DNA of 64,000 nt. It comes from Rummeliibacillus pycnus (GTDB lineage: Bacteria; Bacillota; Bacilli; Bacillales_A; Planococcaceae). This document shows, piece after piece, positions 35,722 to 47,738 of the stretch. The DNA is taken from the NCBI RefSeq assembly GCF_002884495.1, contig NZ_KZ614145.1, positions 1,874,423-1,938,422 on the forward strand, written 5' to 3'. The translations under genes and the position numbers were made by a program. Position 1 is the stretch's first letter. Each line of letters opens with the position of its first letter. The notes below the pieces were generated by a model. That model saw only the letters and a program-made list of their open reading frames with translations, had not been told where the DNA came from and ran no database searches.

Positions 35722-36022
35722 GCATGTTCGCTCCTTTACTTATAAAATATAATTTCATGCAGATTAATTATCCATTTTTATCTTTAAAAACGGAAGATTA
35801 ATAGAGATCCGCTACGTGGATTGCTAGCTTTCCCGCGAGAGCCCAAAGCTACAATTAGTAAACAATGAGACACAAGCAATTTGAAAGTTAGATGAAAGGA
35901 AACTATTCTTCCTACTTTATCCTAATCAACACGCTTGATACAATTTTAAACTTAATATACCTAATAGTCACATATCACATTAGAAAAAGCCTGCAAATTG
36001 TATCTGCAGGCTTTTTCGATTA
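35722..36022. other. rbfA-truB intergenic region
   Basis: The 301-base gap holds the rbfA terminator (35984-36016) and, at 35806-35852, a short GC-rich island with GCTAGCTTTCCCGCGAGAG and nearby inverted pairs (ATCC/GGAT; AGCTTT/AAAGCT). The island may be a worn remnant of a dispersed intergenic repeat. The rest is AT-rich with no gene. Confidence 0.55.
35984..36016 (-). terminator. Terminator of the nusA-infB-rbfA operon
   Basis: A 12-bp stem, AAAAAGCCTGCA/TGCAGGCTTTTT, with a 9-base loop follows the rbfA stop. The 3' arm itself ends in five T. Confidence 0.92.
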
Positions 36023-36370
36023 TTATTCTTGCGAATCGTGAAGTTGACGTAACAATGTGTCAATTCGATTACCGTACTCAACAGATGAGTCAAACTCAAA
36101 TGAAATTTCGGGTGTAATTCGTAAACGAATACGGTGACTAATCTCTGATCGAATAAAGCCTTTTGCTTTCTCTAGACCTTTCATCGTATCTTGACGTTCT
36201 GTTTCTGAACCTAAACAGGTGATATATACCTTTGCTTGTTGTAAATCACCTGTTACATCTACATCTGTTACAGTAACGAAACCAACTCGTGGATCTTTTA
36301 ACTTACGACTAATAATATCAGCAAGTTCTTTTTTCATTTGTTCCGCAACACGATTTGAACGCATTGACAT
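36023..36370 (-). CDS. rbfA: Ribosome-binding factor A
   Basis: The 115-residue KH-type protein helps mature the 5' end of 16S rRNA in the 30S subunit. [22 protein letters not shown] and the closing [20 protein letters not shown] are diagnostic. Start: ATG with GAGGTG 8 bases upstream, 19 bases after ylxP. Last gene of the nusA-infB operon. Confidence 0.96.
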   Translation of the reverse strand: MSMRSNRVAEQMKKELADIISRKLKDPRVGFVTVTDVDVTGDLQQAKVYITCLGSETERQDTMKGLEKAKGFIRSEISHRIRLRITPEISFEFDSSVEYGNRIDTLLRQLHDSQE

Positions 36371-36389
36371 AATCGTTTCACCTCAGTTT

Positions 36390-36668
36390 CTATAAAAACT
36401 CTCGTTGTATGTTGAGACATTGCCATTCAGGATTTGATTCGAGAAAAGCAATAGCACGACCTAGCTCTTTTTCTGCTGCTTGTTGTGAGGATGCAACGGA
36501 AACAAGTGCTAAAAGGGTTCTTTGCCAAACATCTTGATAATCAATTTCCGCTATGGAGACATTGTATTTTTGTTTTGTACGAGTAATCATACGTTGTAAT
36601 ACAGCTCTTTTCTCCTTTAGCGAATGTGCAGAAGGGACGAAGAATTCACACTCTGCATAAATGATCAT
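36390..36668 (-). CDS. ylxP: YlxP family protein (DUF503)
   Basis: The 92-residue protein belongs to the DUF503 family, with CEFFVPSAHSLKEKRAVLQR near the N terminus and EIDYQDVWQRTLLALVSV in the middle. It lies between infB and rbfA in most Bacillota and is thought to act in ribosome maturation; a defined activity is not established. Its ATG overlaps the infB stop by one base (TAATG). Confidence 0.93.
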   Translation of the reverse strand: MIIYAECEFFVPSAHSLKEKRAVLQRMITRTKQKYNVSIAEIDYQDVWQRTLLALVSVASSQQAAEKELGRAIAFLESNPEWQCLNIQREFL

Positions 36669-38944
36669 TAGCGTTTAATCTCTTCCATGATAAATGCTTC
36701 AATTTCGTCTCCAACTTTAATATCATTGTAGTCCTTAATTGTGAAACCACATTCATAACCTTTCGCAACTTCTTTAGCATCATCTTTGAAACGTTTTAGA
36801 GAATCTAATTCACCTTCAAATATTACAATACCATCGCGGATTACTCGAACGCCACTATCACGTGTTAATTTACCTTCAGTTACATAACCACCAGCAATTG
36901 TACCTACTTTAGATACTTTAAATGTTTCACGGATTTCAGCAGCTCCGATTACTTTTTCCTCAAATTCTGGATCAAGCATACCTTTCATGGCAGCTTCAAT
37001 TTCTTCGATTACTTTATAAATGATTCTATGAAGACGAATATCTACGCCTTCTGCTTCAGCAGCACGTTTTGCATTAACATCTGGACGAACATTAAAGCCA
37101 ATGACAATCGCATTAGATGCGGCTGCAAGTGAGATATCAGATTCAGTGATTGCACCAGCACCTGTATGAATAATCTTCACGTTTACGCCTTCTACATCAA
37201 TTTTCATAAGAGATGCTGCCATAGCTTCAACAGTACCTTGAACATCTGCCTTAACGATTAAATTTAATTCCTTCATATCGCCTTGTTTCATTTGTTCAAA
37301 TAAGTTATCCAGTGTTACACGTTGTTTTTCTGAACGTTGTGCTTGAATTGCTGTAGCTTCACGAGCTTCACCAACTTGACGTGCTGTTTTTTCATCTTCG
37401 AATACAACAAAACGGTCACCAGCTTGTGGTACTTCATTTAAGCCTGTAATCTCAACTGGTGTTGATGGTCCAGCAGATTTTACCCGACGACCTACATCGT
37501 TAACCATAGCACGGACACGGCCGTATGTATGACCTACTACGATTGGATCGCCTACATGTAAAGTACCATTTTGTACTAATAGTGTAGCAACTGAACCGCG
37601 ACCTTTATCTAATTGCGCTTCAATAACAGAACCAATTGCACGACGTTTTGGATTCGCTTTTAATTCACCTACTTCAGAAACCAATAAAATCATTTCTAAT
37701 AATTGGTCAATTCCTTCACCTTTTAAAGCAGAAATTGGAACAAAGATTGTATCGCCACCCCAATCTTCAGGAATCAAACCATGTTCAGTTAATTCTTGCA
37801 TGACACGATCCGGGTTTGCAGTTGGTTTATCCATTTTGTTGACAGCAACAATAATTGGCACTTCTGCAGCTTTGGCATGGTTAATCGCTTCAATTGTTTG
37901 AGGCATTACACCATCATCAGCTGCTACAACTAAAATAGTTAAATCGGTAATTTTTGCTCCGCGTGCTCGCATAGTTGTAAACGCAGCATGTCCTGGTGTA
38001 TCTAAGAAAGTAATTTTTTTGTCTTTTACAACTACTTGATAAGCACCAATATGTTGTGTAATACCACCAGCTTCTCCTTCAGTTACTTTTGTATTACGAA
38101 TTGAATCCAATAATGTTGTTTTACCATGGTCAACGTGACCCATGATTGTTACAACTGGAGGACGTTCTTTGATATCTGCTTGGTTTTCATTTTCGTCTTC
38201 TTCGAAATAAGTATCAAGGTCTGTAACATCAATACGTACTTCTTCTTCTACTTCTACACCGTAATCAGCACATATTAACTCAATTGCATCTTGATCCAAT
38301 TCTTGGTTAATTGTAGCCATTACTCCTAACATAAATAGCTTTTTAATAATTTCAGATGGTTCGCGTCCTAATTTTTTTGCTAAATCTCCAACTGTTAACG
38401 ATTCAAAGAAAGTGATTTTTTCTGGTAGTTCTTTCTTAACAGCTGGTTGTGGTGCAGGTTGCGGACGATTTTTACGACGTTGTCCGCCATGGATACCTGG
38501 TTTTCTCTTTTGATTAAAGTTACGGTTGCCGCCTTGAGAATTTCCTCCACGACCTCCGCGATTGTTATTATTACCGTTATTATTTGAACGGCCTTGACTA
38601 TTATTTGTGTTTTGTTTTGATTTTGAATGTTCTCTTGAAGTCGAATTATTATTCATAGTACTTCCTTGGGTATTTTTTTGTTTTGTTTGAGCAGTGCTAG
38701 AAGAGTTGTGCTCTTTACTTGCTACAGGACGAGTTCCTGGCTGTCCTTTAGATTGTTCATTATGATGAGTTGGTTGTGTACTTCTATTCTTTTTATATAC
38801 ACCATCCAATTTGCTAATTGCTTCTATTTCTAACATAGACATATGGTTTTTTACGTCAATTTGGAGCTTGGATAATTGTTCAATTACTTCTTTACTTGAC
38901 TTACTTACTTGTTTCGCATATTCATGAACACGTAATTTTGTCAT
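36668..38944 (-). CDS. infB: Translation initiation factor IF-2
   Basis: The 758-residue GTPase places initiator tRNA on the 30S subunit. Order: an N-terminal helical domain (1-55), a low-complexity N/G/Q/R/S-rich linker (about 60-160), a second IF2N domain (about 170-220), the G domain ([18 protein letters not shown]) and domains II to IV. Start: ATG. The linker is asparagine-rich. It is 14 bases after ylxQ. Confidence 0.97.
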   Translation of the reverse strand: MTKLRVHEYAKQVSKSSKEVIEQLSKLQIDVKNHMSMLEIEAISKLDGVYKKNRSTQPTHHNEQSKGQPGTRPVASKEHNSSSTAQTKQKNTQGSTMNNNSTSREHSKSKQNTNNSQGRSNNNGNNNNRGGRGGNSQGGNRNFNQKRKPGIHGGQRRKNRPQPAPQPAVKKELPEKITFFESLTVGDLAKKLGREPSEIIKKLFMLGVMATINQELDQDAIELICADYGVEVEEEVRIDVTDLDTYFEEDENENQADIKERPPVVTIMGHVDHGKTTLLDSIRNTKVTEGEAGGITQHIGAYQVVVKDKKITFLDTPGHAAFTTMRARGAKITDLTILVVAADDGVMPQTIEAINHAKAAEVPIIVAVNKMDKPTANPDRVMQELTEHGLIPEDWGGDTIFVPISALKGEGIDQLLEMILLVSEVGELKANPKRRAIGSVIEAQLDKGRGSVATLLVQNGTLHVGDPIVVGHTYGRVRAMVNDVGRRVKSAGPSTPVEITGLNEVPQAGDRFVVFEDEKTARQVGEAREATAIQAQRSEKQRVTLDNLFEQMKQGDMKELNLIVKADVQGTVEAMAASLMKIDVEGVNVKIIHTGAGAITESDISLAAASNAIVIGFNVRPDVNAKRAAEAEGVDIRLHRIIYKVIEEIEAAMKGMLDPEFEEKVIGAAEIRETFKVSKVGTIAGGYVTEGKLTRDSGVRVIRDGIVIFEGELDSLKRFKDDAKEVAKGYECGFTIKDYNDIKVGDEIEAFIMEEIKR

Positions 38945-38958
38945 GTATTCACCCCCGG

Positions 38959-39270
38959 TTAGATTTCGTTGAGTAGCTCGGATAGTTTTTTTGCAAAACC
39001 ACTATCCATAATAGCTACGGAAACTCTCGCCTCCCTACCAATAGCGTGTCCAAGAAGATCTCTTGTCGCAAATTCATGTAGCTCAACGTTAAAAGACTTA
39101 CATTTATCTTGCATTTTTTTTCGTGTATTTTTTGAAGCATCCTGTGATAGAATCACAAGTTTTGCTTTTTGTCCACGTACTTCTTTTATTACTTGTTCTT
39201 CTCCGGTAACCACTTTACGAGCACGAGCAGCTAACCCTAATAAATTATAGATTGCTTGTTCTGGATTCAT
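38959..39270 (-). CDS. ylxQ: L7Ae-family ribosomal protein-like YlxQ
   Basis: The 103-residue protein has the L7Ae/L30e RNA-binding fold ([34 protein letters not shown]), which binds kink-turn RNA in this family. Its exact role is not established. The ATG overlaps the rnpM stop (ATGA). Confidence 0.94.
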   Translation of the reverse strand: MNPEQAIYNLLGLAARARKVVTGEEQVIKEVRGQKAKLVILSQDASKNTRKKMQDKCKSFNVELHEFATRDLLGHAIGREARVSVAIMDSGFAKKLSELLNEI

Positions 39271-39545
39271 GCTGATGGTTCCTTACGAACGATTGCCATT
39301 AGATCATCATACACTTGTTCTGGAATTTTCACTTCAAGTTGACGCTCAAATACATTTTTTTCCTTAGCTGTTTTAATGGCTGCTTCTGATTTTGAAACAT
39401 ATGCACCACGGCCGGATTTTTTACCTGTTAGGTCAACAGTGACTTCTCCTTCTTGTGTACGAACGACACGAATCATTTCTTTCTTTGGAAGCATTTCGCC
39501 TGTAGCGATACACTTTCTTAAAGGTACTTTACGGTTAATCGGCAT
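39267..39545 (-). CDS. rnpM: YlxR/RnpM, RNase P modulator
   Basis: The 92-residue protein is YlxR, reported to bind the RNA of RNase P and modulate it. RKCIATGEMLPKKEMIRVVR and GKKSGRGAYVSKS are the conserved patches. Start: ATG. A strong stem-loop (39576-39611) stands between nusA and this gene. Confidence 0.94.
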   Translation of the reverse strand: MPINRKVPLRKCIATGEMLPKKEMIRVVRTQEGEVTVDLTGKKSGRGAYVSKSEAAIKTAKEKNVFERQLEVKIPEQVYDDLMAIVRKEPSA

Positions 39546-39575
39546 CAGAACTCACCTTTCTTCTGTCGTTAAGAG

Positions 39576-39611
39576 ATGATTGGTAAGGAAAAGTATAATC
39601 CTACCAATCAT
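39576..39611 (-). promoter_or_regulatory. Stem-loop between nusA and rnpM
   Basis: A perfect 10-bp stem, ATGATTGGTA/TACCAATCAT, with a 16-base loop containing a further GGA/TCC pairing lies just after nusA. No T run follows on the minus strand, so it is more likely a processing or stability element, or an attenuator needing a factor, than a simple terminator. Confidence 0.6.
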
Positions 39612-39622
39612 ACTACTCTTAA

Positions 39623-40762
39623 TTATTCTTCGTCGTCTTTATATAAGTCCACTTCTACTTCATCAATATTAGTCGGTTCATGATCTTCATAAACATCAGT
39701 TTGCACTTCTTGACGAGGATAAATTCCTAATTCTCTTGCATCTGTTTCACTTTTAATATCAATTTTCCATCCAGTAAGTTTTGCAGCTAGTCTTGCATTT
39801 TGACCTCGTTTACCAATTGCTAAAGATAATTGATAATCAGGGACTACAACTGTTGTAGATTTTTCTTCTTCATTTACTTGTACGTCTAAAACTTGAGAAG
39901 GACTTAAAGCATTAGCAACGAAAACAACTGGATCTTCAGACCACTCTACAATGTCGATTTTTTCATCGTGTAATTCGTTAACAATAGCTTGAACTCGAGC
40001 ACCCTTCGCACCTACACAAGAGCCAACTGGATCCACTTCATCGTTGTGAGCTACAACAGAAATTTTAGAACGATCACCAGCTTCACGCGCGATTGACTTA
40101 ATTTCTACAGTTCCTTCAAAGATTTCTGGTACTTCAAGTTCAAATAAGCGGCGTAATAGACCTGGATGAGTACGAGAAACGAATACTTGAGGACCTCTAG
40201 AAGTACGTTCAACTTTCGTAATATACACTTTAATACGATCATGAGGTTTATAAACTTCACCTGGAATTTGTTCGTTTTGTGGAAGAACAGCTTCTATTTT
40301 ACCAATTCCCACATAAATATTACGCGCATCTAAACGTTCTACAACACCATTAATGATATCATCTGCACGATCTACATATTCTTCATATACGATGCCTCGT
40401 TCTGCTTCACGGAAACGTTGTGTAACAATTTGTTTTGCAGTTGTTGCTGCAATTCGTCCAAAGTTACGTGGTGTTTCTTCTTCTTCAACAACGTCGCCTA
40501 ATTCATAATTAGGGTTAATTCTTTTTGCATCTTCTAAAGAAATTTGTAAACGTTCATCTTCCACTTCTTCGACAACATCTTTACGAGAATATAAATGCAT
40601 AGTGCCACGTTCTAAATTCAAGTCTACACGAACATTTGCAGCTTGGTTATAATTCTTTTTATATGCATTTATTAGTGCTGCTTCTATTGCTTCAACGATT
40701 ACCTCTTTAGAGATACCTTTCGCTTCAAGTGCATTTAATGCACCGACTAATTCCTTACTCAT
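39623..40762 (-). CDS. nusA: Transcription elongation/termination factor NusA
   Basis: The 379-residue protein has an N-terminal RNA-polymerase-binding domain (1-125), an S1 domain (about 135-200) and two KH domains (about 230-345; VGACVGAKGARVQAIV turned as SCVGAKGARV, and AIGKRGQNARLAAKLTGW), followed by a short acidic tail. It lacks the C-terminal repeats of enteric NusA, as usual in Bacillota. Start: ATG with AGGAG about 11 bases upstream. Confidence 0.97.
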   Translation of the reverse strand: MSKELVGALNALEAKGISKEVIVEAIEAALINAYKKNYNQAANVRVDLNLERGTMHLYSRKDVVEEVEDERLQISLEDAKRINPNYELGDVVEEEETPRNFGRIAATTAKQIVTQRFREAERGIVYEEYVDRADDIINGVVERLDARNIYVGIGKIEAVLPQNEQIPGEVYKPHDRIKVYITKVERTSRGPQVFVSRTHPGLLRRLFELEVPEIFEGTVEIKSIAREAGDRSKISVVAHNDEVDPVGSCVGAKGARVQAIVNELHDEKIDIVEWSEDPVVFVANALSPSQVLDVQVNEEEKSTTVVVPDYQLSLAIGKRGQNARLAAKLTGWKIDIKSETDARELGIYPRQEVQTDVYEDHEPTNIDEVEVDLYKDDEE

Positions 40763-40782
40763 TGTCTATTTCACTCCTAAAG

Positions 40783-41265
40783 TTAACGTTCTGCTGAAAA
40801 ATCAATTGCTAATCTTGCTTTTGCAATTTTATCTTTCGGGATGAGAACTGTAATTTTCCTTGTCTTAATCTGAACAGCCAGTTCAGCACCTTCGTCTGTG
40901 TATGATTTTAAATATCCTTCAAATTCTTTCATACCATTAATGGCTTCATATGATTTAATATGCACAAATTGATTAATTGCTTTATCAAAATCCGCATCTT
41001 TTTTTAGTGGACGCTCTGCCCCTGGAGAGGAAACTTCAAGAAAATAATTTTGTTCAATTGGATCAACTTCATCCAGTTTTACACTAAGTAATTCACTTAC
41101 TTGAGCACATTGCTCAATGTCAATATTTCCTTCAGGAGTATCCACATAAACGCGTAGAAACCAATCGCGACCTTCTTTGACAAATTCTACTTCGACTAAT
41201 TCAAGATTTAGGCTTTCTACTATTGGCGTTACTAATTGTTCTACTTCAGTTATGACTTTGCTCAT
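40783..41265 (-). CDS. rimP: Ribosome maturation factor RimP
   Basis: The 160-residue protein helps assemble the 30S subunit. [34 protein letters not shown]-type strands and [14 protein letters not shown] are diagnostic. The ATG at 41263-41265 with AGGAGG 5 bases upstream is chosen; the longer frame adds 19 unrelated residues. It is the first gene of the rimP-nusA operon, after the polC terminator. Confidence 0.95.
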   Translation of the reverse strand: MSKVITEVEQLVTPIVESLNLELVEVEFVKEGRDWFLRVYVDTPEGNIDIEQCAQVSELLSVKLDEVDPIEQNYFLEVSSPGAERPLKKDADFDKAINQFVHIKSYEAINGMKEFEGYLKSYTDEGAELAVQIKTRKITVLIPKDKIAKARLAIDFSAER

Positions 41266-41302
41266 ACAATCCTCCTGACTCACATAGTTGTCATAACAAC
41301 AG

Positions 41303-41328
41303 AAAAGAGCGGGAAATCCCACTCTTTT
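41303..41328 (-). terminator. Terminator of polC
   Basis: An 11-bp stem with one wobble, AAAAGAGTGGG/CCCGCTCTTTT, with a 4-base loop lies after the polC stop. Its 3' arm ends in four T. A second small hairpin, GTTGT/ACAAC, follows. Confidence 0.82.
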
Positions 41329-41394
41329 GCTGCCGTTCTATCAACAAATAATTGACTAAATTATAACACAATTAAGCAGCAAATGCAAATGACT

Positions 41395-44300
41395 CTAGAA
41401 GAGAGACAATTGATTAGCATCTGGTAGTCCTTCCAAGCATCCTAATTTATCCATATACTCAATGAGCGTTTTAGATACGCGACCTCGAATTTGCAGATCC
41501 TCTTTAGATAGGAACTCACCTTCTTCTCTGGCTTTTTCAATAGCATATGCAACGTTATTTCCAAGACCCGGAATAGCATTGAATGGTGGAATTAAACTTT
41601 GACCATCAATTACAAATTCTGTAGCTTTGGAACGGTATAAATCAACTTTTTGGAATGACATGCCACGTTCACACATTTCAAGTGCTAATTCCAACACAGT
41701 CAATAAACTTTTTTCCTTTGTGGAAGCGTCTAAACCTTTTGCTTCAATCTCTTCAATATGCGCACGAATCATTTGTGAACCGTTCACCATCGCGATCAAA
41801 TCGAAGTCATCAGCGCGTACAGTAAAATATGCACAATAATAAACGATTGGGAAGTGTACTTTAAAGTATGCGATTCGAACAGCCATTAATACATAAGCTG
41901 CAGCATGAGCTTTCGGGAACATGTATTTAATTTTTTTACAAGAGTCAATGTACCATTCTGGGACATTTTCTTTCCGCATTGCAGCTTCCATATCCTCAGT
42001 TAACCCTTTCCCTTTACGAACATGTTCCATTATTTTAAATGCTAATGATGGTTCAAGGCCTTGATAAATTAAATAAACCATTATATCATCACGACAACCT
42101 ATAACCTCAGATAAGACACATGTCCCGTTTTCGATTAATTCACTAGCATTTCCTAACCATACATCCGTTCCATGTGATAAGCCTGAAATTTGAACAAGTT
42201 CGGAGAAAGTTGAAGGTTTTGTTTCCTCTAACATTTGACGTACAAATCTTGTTCCGAATTCCGGTATCCCAAGAGTGCCTGTTTTACAATTAATCTGTTC
42301 AGCTGTGACTCCTAAAGATTCTGGACCTGTGAAAATTTTCATCACTTCTGGATCATCTGTTGGAATCGTTTTTGGATCAATACCTGTTAAATCCAGTAAC
42401 ATACGAATAACAGTCGGATCATCGTGTCCAAGTATATCAAGCTTTAATACATTGTCATGGATAGAATGGAAATCAAAATGTGTTGTTCTCCACTCAGCAT
42501 CTTGTGCATCTGCTGGATATTGGAAAGGTGAGAAATCGTAAATGTCCATATAATCAGGTACTACGATAATACCACCCGGATGCTGACCTGTTGTTCGTTT
42601 TACTCCAGTACATCCTTGTACGAGTCGATCAACTTCTGCACCACGGAAATTGAGATTATTGTCTGCTGCATAGCCCTTTACGTAACCATATGCAGTTTTT
42701 TCAGCAACTGTACCAATTGTTCCCGCACGATACGCATAATCTTCACCGAATAATACTTTTGTATAGTTGTGGGCACGTGGTTGATAACTACCACTAAAGT
42801 TTAAATCGATATCAGGTACTTTATCCCCTTTAAAACCTAAGAAAGTTTCAAAAGGAATATCATGTCCATCTTTTTTATAGGGTGTACCACATTCAGGGCA
42901 ATCTTTATTCGGTAAGTCAAAACCCGAACCTACCGAACCATCATTGAAGAATTCAACATGTTGGCAATTTGGGCATATATAATGTGGTGGTAAAGCATTG
43001 ACCTCTGTAATCTCCATCATTGTTGCAACAAGTGATGAGCCTACAGAACCACGCGAACCTACTAAATATCCATCAGTTAATGATTTTTTTACAAGCTTAT
43101 GTGCAATCAGATAGATAACAGAGAATCCATGTCCAATAATAGAGCCCAATTCTTTTTCAAGGCGTGCCTCTACTATTTCCGGGAGATTAGGTCCATAAAT
43201 TTTATGAGCCATTGCATAACTCATTTCACGAACGGTTTCTTCTGCGCCTTGGATTCTTGGGGTGTATAACTTATCTTTTACTGGTACAACATCCCCTATC
43301 ATATCTGCTATTTTTTGAGAATTTGTGACAACAATCTCTTTTGCTATATCTTCACCCAAAAACGCAAAATCTTGCAACATCTCATCTGTAGTTCGTAAAT
43401 GAACTTTTGGTAGTTCATAGCGATTTAATGGATTCGCACCACCTTGTGAACGTAATAGAATTTTACGAAAAATCGCGTCATTTTCACTTAAATAATGCAC
43501 ATTACCTGTTGCTACAACTGGTTTATCTAATTTCTTACCAATTTTCACAATTTTACGTATGATATCTTCTAAATTCCATTCATCACGAATTAGCTCTGCT
43601 TCAATTAAAGGTGCATAAACTTCTTTTGGATGTACTTCTAAGTAATCATAGAACTTTGCTACTTCCATTGCTTCATCCATTGATTTTTGCATAACTGCTG
43701 TGAAAAATTCACCTTTATCACACGCTGAACCTACAAGCAATCCTTGGCGATATTTTTGTAGGGATGAACGTTTTATCCTTGGAACACGATAGAAAGTTTG
43801 GACATGTGATTCACTTACTAGCTTAAATAGATTTTTTAACCCATCATTATCAATTGCTAAAATCGTACAGTGTGTAGGACGCGCTCTTTTAAATGCATCT
43901 CCTTCACCTATATGTTTGTTGAAGTCATCATGATATTTAATATCATGTTCATCTGCTTCTTTTAATAAATGCAACAGTAAATAACCAGTGGCTTCTGTAT
44001 CGTAAATAGCACGGTGATGTTGTGTTAAATCAATATTGAATTTTTTACATAACGTATTTAATCGATGATTTTTCATTTCTGGATGTAAAAAACGTGCAAG
44101 CTCTAAAGTATCAATTACAGGATGATGGAAATCATCAATCCCTGCTTGTTTATAAGCTTCATAAAGAAAACCAATATCAAACGTTGCATTATGTGCTACA
44201 ACAATAGCACCCCCTATAAATTCATGGAATTTTGCAATCATATCTACAACTTCAGGAGCATCTCTTACCATATCATCAGTGATACTTGTTAACTCAATGG

Positions 44301-45729
44301 TTGTTGCTGAAAGTGGATGATGTGGATTGGCAAAACTTTCGAATGTATCAATTACTTCACCATTCTTTATTTTTACCGCTGCAAGTTCAATAATCGTATC
44401 ATATGCCGCTGATAATCCAGTTGTTTCTACGTCAAATACTACGAATGTTTCTTCTTCTAGTAAACGGTGTTGATCATCGTAGGCAATCGGTACACCATCA
44501 TTTACTAAATTTGCTTCAATTCCATAAATAATCTTAATCCCGTGTTTTTTACCTGCATTATAAGCATCAGGAAAAGATTGTACAACTGCATGATCAGTAA
44601 TTGCGATAGCTGGATGTCCCCATTTTGCAGCTTGTCCAACTAGTGAATCTACTGAGGAAACTGCATCCATTTGACTCATCGGTGTATGCAAATGCAACTC
44701 TACACGTTTTTCTTCTTCTGGTGCTTTATCCACTCTGAATATTGGTTTTATCTCAACCATATCTTGAGCCATTACGATTAAATCACGAACAAATGTATCA
44801 TTTTGAACTGACCCACGAACTTTTAACCACATTCCTTTTTTAGCCATTTGCATAAGAGCTGCATCCTCTTTATCACGAGAGAACATTTTAACTAAAATAG
44901 AATCGGTGTAATCAGTTAACTTAATGGTTAATAAAGAACGGCCGCTTCGTAATTCTTTTACTTCAACATCGAAAACAAATCCTTCAATTACTATGCGTCG
45001 TTCCTCATCTTGTATTTGGTGAATTTCCATTATAGGTTCATCTGATTTAATCGGGATACCCAATTGGAAAGGTCTGTCGCCAGCCTCAGCCAACTCAGGA
45101 GATTCCTGTTTTTCTTTTTCGCGTTTTTGCATATCCATAACAGCCTGCTGAGCAAAAGCAGCTTCTTCTTTACGGCGCTGTTCAAGAAACGCCTGTTGCT
45201 GTTCCTTTAAATCCTCTGTTGATTCCTTTAGCTGAAAATCAATGGTCATATGTGGAAATCCATATTGCATATATCGCTTGGAAATAACCTCCGCATATTT
45301 ACTTTTTAATGTCATCAATTGAAATTCTTGTTGACAGTTGAGCAAAAGTTTTTGACCATTCCATTCAGGAAATTGTTTGGCTAAACCTTCTCTTAACGGA
45401 GGAGACATTTCATCAATTTCTTCCACTATTTTGAGCCAATAATCTGAGATAAGTTCTTGTGACAATTGTTGATTTACTGCACGAATGTCAACGACTACAT
45501 TTGCAATTCGAGTGAACGCAGCATCTAAACGCATTTGAAAATCTTGATATACACGAAAAGGCAATATATTTTGGAATTTCAATGAAAAGCGCCAAATGCG
45601 GTCTGTTTTATGAACCGTCATACGTGTCATTTCAGCCGACTCAAAAAATGGCATAAAGACATCTTCTGTCATGTTAATCTGTTGTAATAAGAGCTGGAAT
45701 TTTAATTTTGAATCTTGTTCGTTCGCCAT
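41395..45729 (-). CDS. polC: DNA polymerase III alpha subunit, Gram-positive type PolC
   Basis: The 1444-residue replicative polymerase has an N-terminal domain, an OB domain, a PHP domain ([17 protein letters not shown]) split by a DEDDh proofreading exonuclease ([21 protein letters not shown] cut at its core DVETTG), a zinc knuckle (CPNCQH and CPECG), then palm, fingers and the C-terminal duplex-binding part. The palm motif PDIDLNFSG carries catalytic aspartates. I chose the ATG at 45727-45729 with GGTGG 4 bases upstream; an in-frame GTG seven codons earlier lacks support. Confidence 0.97.
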   Translation of the reverse strand: MANEQDSKLKFQLLLQQINMTEDVFMPFFESAEMTRMTVHKTDRIWRFSLKFQNILPFRVYQDFQMRLDAAFTRIANVVVDIRAVNQQLSQELISDYWLKIVEEIDEMSPPLREGLAKQFPEWNGQKLLLNCQQEFQLMTLKSKYAEVISKRYMQYGFPHMTIDFQLKESTEDLKEQQQAFLEQRRKEEAAFAQQAVMDMQKREKEKQESPELAEAGDRPFQLGIPIKSDEPIMEIHQIQDEERRIVIEGFVFDVEVKELRSGRSLLTIKLTDYTDSILVKMFSRDKEDAALMQMAKKGMWLKVRGSVQNDTFVRDLIVMAQDMVEIKPIFRVDKAPEEEKRVELHLHTPMSQMDAVSSVDSLVGQAAKWGHPAIAITDHAVVQSFPDAYNAGKKHGIKIIYGIEANLVNDGVPIAYDDQHRLLEEETFVVFDVETTGLSAAYDTIIELAAVKIKNGEVIDTFESFANPHHPLSATTIELTSITDDMVRDAPEVVDMIAKFHEFIGGAIVVAHNATFDIGFLYEAYKQAGIDDFHHPVIDTLELARFLHPEMKNHRLNTLCKKFNIDLTQHHRAIYDTEATGYLLLHLLKEADEHDIKYHDDFNKHIGEGDAFKRARPTHCTILAIDNDGLKNLFKLVSESHVQTFYRVPRIKRSSLQKYRQGLLVGSACDKGEFFTAVMQKSMDEAMEVAKFYDYLEVHPKEVYAPLIEAELIRDEWNLEDIIRKIVKIGKKLDKPVVATGNVHYLSENDAIFRKILLRSQGGANPLNRYELPKVHLRTTDEMLQDFAFLGEDIAKEIVVTNSQKIADMIGDVVPVKDKLYTPRIQGAEETVREMSYAMAHKIYGPNLPEIVEARLEKELGSIIGHGFSVIYLIAHKLVKKSLTDGYLVGSRGSVGSSLVATMMEITEVNALPPHYICPNCQHVEFFNDGSVGSGFDLPNKDCPECGTPYKKDGHDIPFETFLGFKGDKVPDIDLNFSGSYQPRAHNYTKVLFGEDYAYRAGTIGTVAEKTAYGYVKGYAADNNLNFRGAEVDRLVQGCTGVKRTTGQHPGGIIVVPDYMDIYDFSPFQYPADAQDAEWRTTHFDFHSIHDNVLKLDILGHDDPTVIRMLLDLTGIDPKTIPTDDPEVMKIFTGPESLGVTAEQINCKTGTLGIPEFGTRFVRQMLEETKPSTFSELVQISGLSHGTDVWLGNASELIENGTCVLSEVIGCRDDIMVYLIYQGLEPSLAFKIMEHVRKGKGLTEDMEAAMRKENVPEWYIDSCKKIKYMFPKAHAAAYVLMAVRIAYFKVHFPIVYYCAYFTVRADDFDLIAMVNGSQMIRAHIEEIEAKGLDASTKEKSLLTVLELALEMCERGMSFQKVDLYRSKATEFVIDGQSLIPPFNAIPGLGNNVAYAIEKAREEGEFLSKEDLQIRGRVSKTLIEYMDKLGCLEGLPDANQLSLF

Positions 45730-45828
45730 CTTCCCACCTACTTTCTTCACTAGATATTCGAACGAGTATTATTAAACAACTTGAAATTCAACAATATTAT
45801 ATAATAGAGCCGTTAAATAAAGAAAAGA

Positions 45829-45845
45829 AAGTACAAATAGTACTT
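45829..45845 (-). terminator. Weak terminator after proS
   Basis: AAGTAC/GTACTT with a 5-base loop is followed by TCTTTTCTTTA on the minus strand. The stem is short. Confidence 0.4.
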
Positions 45846-45877
45846 CCTCTCCTAAAATACCCTTTAGCAATTGTTAA

Positions 45878-47584
45878 TTACTCAGCGTGAAAGAAATTAT
45901 TTAAGCGATCGACAAGTTCTTCTTTCGCCCATTCGAATGTTTCGCCTGTTTGACGGAATTTAACTTCAACAATACCTTCTGAAGCTTTTTTACCAACTGT
46001 TACTCGTACTGGTAATCCAATTAAATCGGCATCAGCAAACTTAACTCCTGCACGCTCTTTACGATCATCATATAATACATCATATCGATAAGATTGAAGT
46101 AACTTGTAAAGATCCTCTGTTAAACTTTTTTGTACTTCGTCTTTTTCATTTACTGAAATTAAGTGAATATCGTATGGTGCCACTTGTTTAGGCCATACAA
46201 ATCCGTAGCTATCTTGGAATTGTTCTGCTACAGCAGCCATTACGCGAGAAACACCAATACCATAGCATCCCATAATAAATGGTTGTGAACGACCATTTTC
46301 ATCTAAGTATGTTGCTTTCATCGCATCACTATATTTTGTACCTAATTTAAAGACATGTCCGACTTCAATTCCTTCTGCGAATTTGATAGTTCCTTTGCCA
46401 TCTGGCGTTGGGTCACCAACTTGTACAAAACGTAAGTCTTCATAACGATCAATAGCAAAATCTCTACCTGGGTTTACATTGATATAATGATAGCCATCTT
46501 CATTTGCACCACAAGCACCATTGCGGATTGATTTAATAGCATTATCTGCTATTACTTTTACATTGACTGGTAGTTTTACAGGACCTAAAGAACCTACATG
46601 ACAATTTAATAATTCAAAAACAGCAGCTTCATCTGCCAATTCAACAGTTTCAGCGTCTAATGCATGTTTTAGTTTAATATCATTAATTTCATGATCACCA
46701 CGAGCAAGAACTACAACTAAATCACCATCTACATTAAAGACTAATGTTTTGATGCATTCTTCTGGTTTTACATTTAGGAACGTAGCTACTTCTTCAATTG
46801 TTTTTTGATCTGGTGTTTCTACTTTTTCTAAATCCTTCATTTCTTCACTTGAATGTGTATATTCTACGTTTACTTCAGCCATTTCAATATTAGCTGCATA
46901 GTCTGTTTCATCAGAGTATGCAATTGTATCTTCACCAATTTCAGATAATACCATAAATTCATGTGTATCTGTACCACCAATAGAACCAGAGTCGGCGATT
47001 ACAGCACGGAATTTCAAACCAAGACGAGTGAATATATTTGTATAGGCTTTCACCATATCTTGATAAGTTTCATCTAAACTTTCTTGATTAGCATGGAAAG
47101 AATATGCATCTTTCATGATAAATTCTCGACCACGTAGTAAGCCAAAACGAGGACGTTTTTCATCTCGGAATTTAGTTTGAATTTGATATAAAGTTAATGG
47201 TAATTTTTTATATGACTTTACTTCATCACGTACTAGCGAAGTAATTACTTCTTCATGAGTTGGACCAAGTGCAAATTGACGATCATGACGGTCTGTTAAA
47301 CGCATTAATTCAGGTCCATAAGCTTCCCAACGACCCGATTCTTGCCAAAGTTCAGCTTGTTGCAATGAAGGCATTAATAATTCCACAGCTCCTGCTGCAT
47401 CCATTTCTTCACGAACAATTTGTTCAATTTTTTGTAATACTTTAATTCCTAATGGTAAGTATGAATATACGCCACTTGTATTTTGGCGGATAAAACCTGC
47501 ACGTAATAAGAGCTGATGAGACTTAACGTCTGCATCAGCAGGTACTTCGCGCAAAGTTGGGATAAATGTTTTACTTTGTTTCAT
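45878..47584 (-). CDS. proS: Prolyl-tRNA synthetase
   Basis: The 568-residue class II synthetase charges tRNA-Pro. Motif 1 lies near [22 protein letters not shown], motif 2 is [25 protein letters not shown] in two blocks (KFRDEKRPR and [10 protein letters not shown]), an editing domain is inserted at about 225-400, and motif 3 is GCYGIGVSR. The anticodon-binding domain is at the C terminus. The ATG at 47582-47584 follows GAGG by 8 bases; a TTG one codon earlier is possible. Confidence 0.96.
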   Translation of the reverse strand: MKQSKTFIPTLREVPADADVKSHQLLLRAGFIRQNTSGVYSYLPLGIKVLQKIEQIVREEMDAAGAVELLMPSLQQAELWQESGRWEAYGPELMRLTDRHDRQFALGPTHEEVITSLVRDEVKSYKKLPLTLYQIQTKFRDEKRPRFGLLRGREFIMKDAYSFHANQESLDETYQDMVKAYTNIFTRLGLKFRAVIADSGSIGGTDTHEFMVLSEIGEDTIAYSDETDYAANIEMAEVNVEYTHSSEEMKDLEKVETPDQKTIEEVATFLNVKPEECIKTLVFNVDGDLVVVLARGDHEINDIKLKHALDAETVELADEAAVFELLNCHVGSLGPVKLPVNVKVIADNAIKSIRNGACGANEDGYHYINVNPGRDFAIDRYEDLRFVQVGDPTPDGKGTIKFAEGIEVGHVFKLGTKYSDAMKATYLDENGRSQPFIMGCYGIGVSRVMAAVAEQFQDSYGFVWPKQVAPYDIHLISVNEKDEVQKSLTEDLYKLLQSYRYDVLYDDRKERAGVKFADADLIGLPVRVTVGKKASEGIVEVKFRQTGETFEWAKEELVDRLNNFFHAE

Positions 47585-47738
47585 CAAAAAAACCTCACTT
47601 TGAGCTATATTTAATTAGTTTAACTTTTTCAGCAATGTCTGTCACCTGTATTATTTTGATTACAGAACATCAAAAGTAGTCCAAACACACACTGAAATGC
47701 TTATTTCTTCTTAATGATGTCGCAGATTACCATCAAAT

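Noticed and set aside
47585-47738. T-box or other riboswitch before proS, and riboswitches before dapA, asd or ribF
   Set aside because: No T-box core sequence, lysine-riboswitch or FMN-element conserved stretches were seen in these short gaps.
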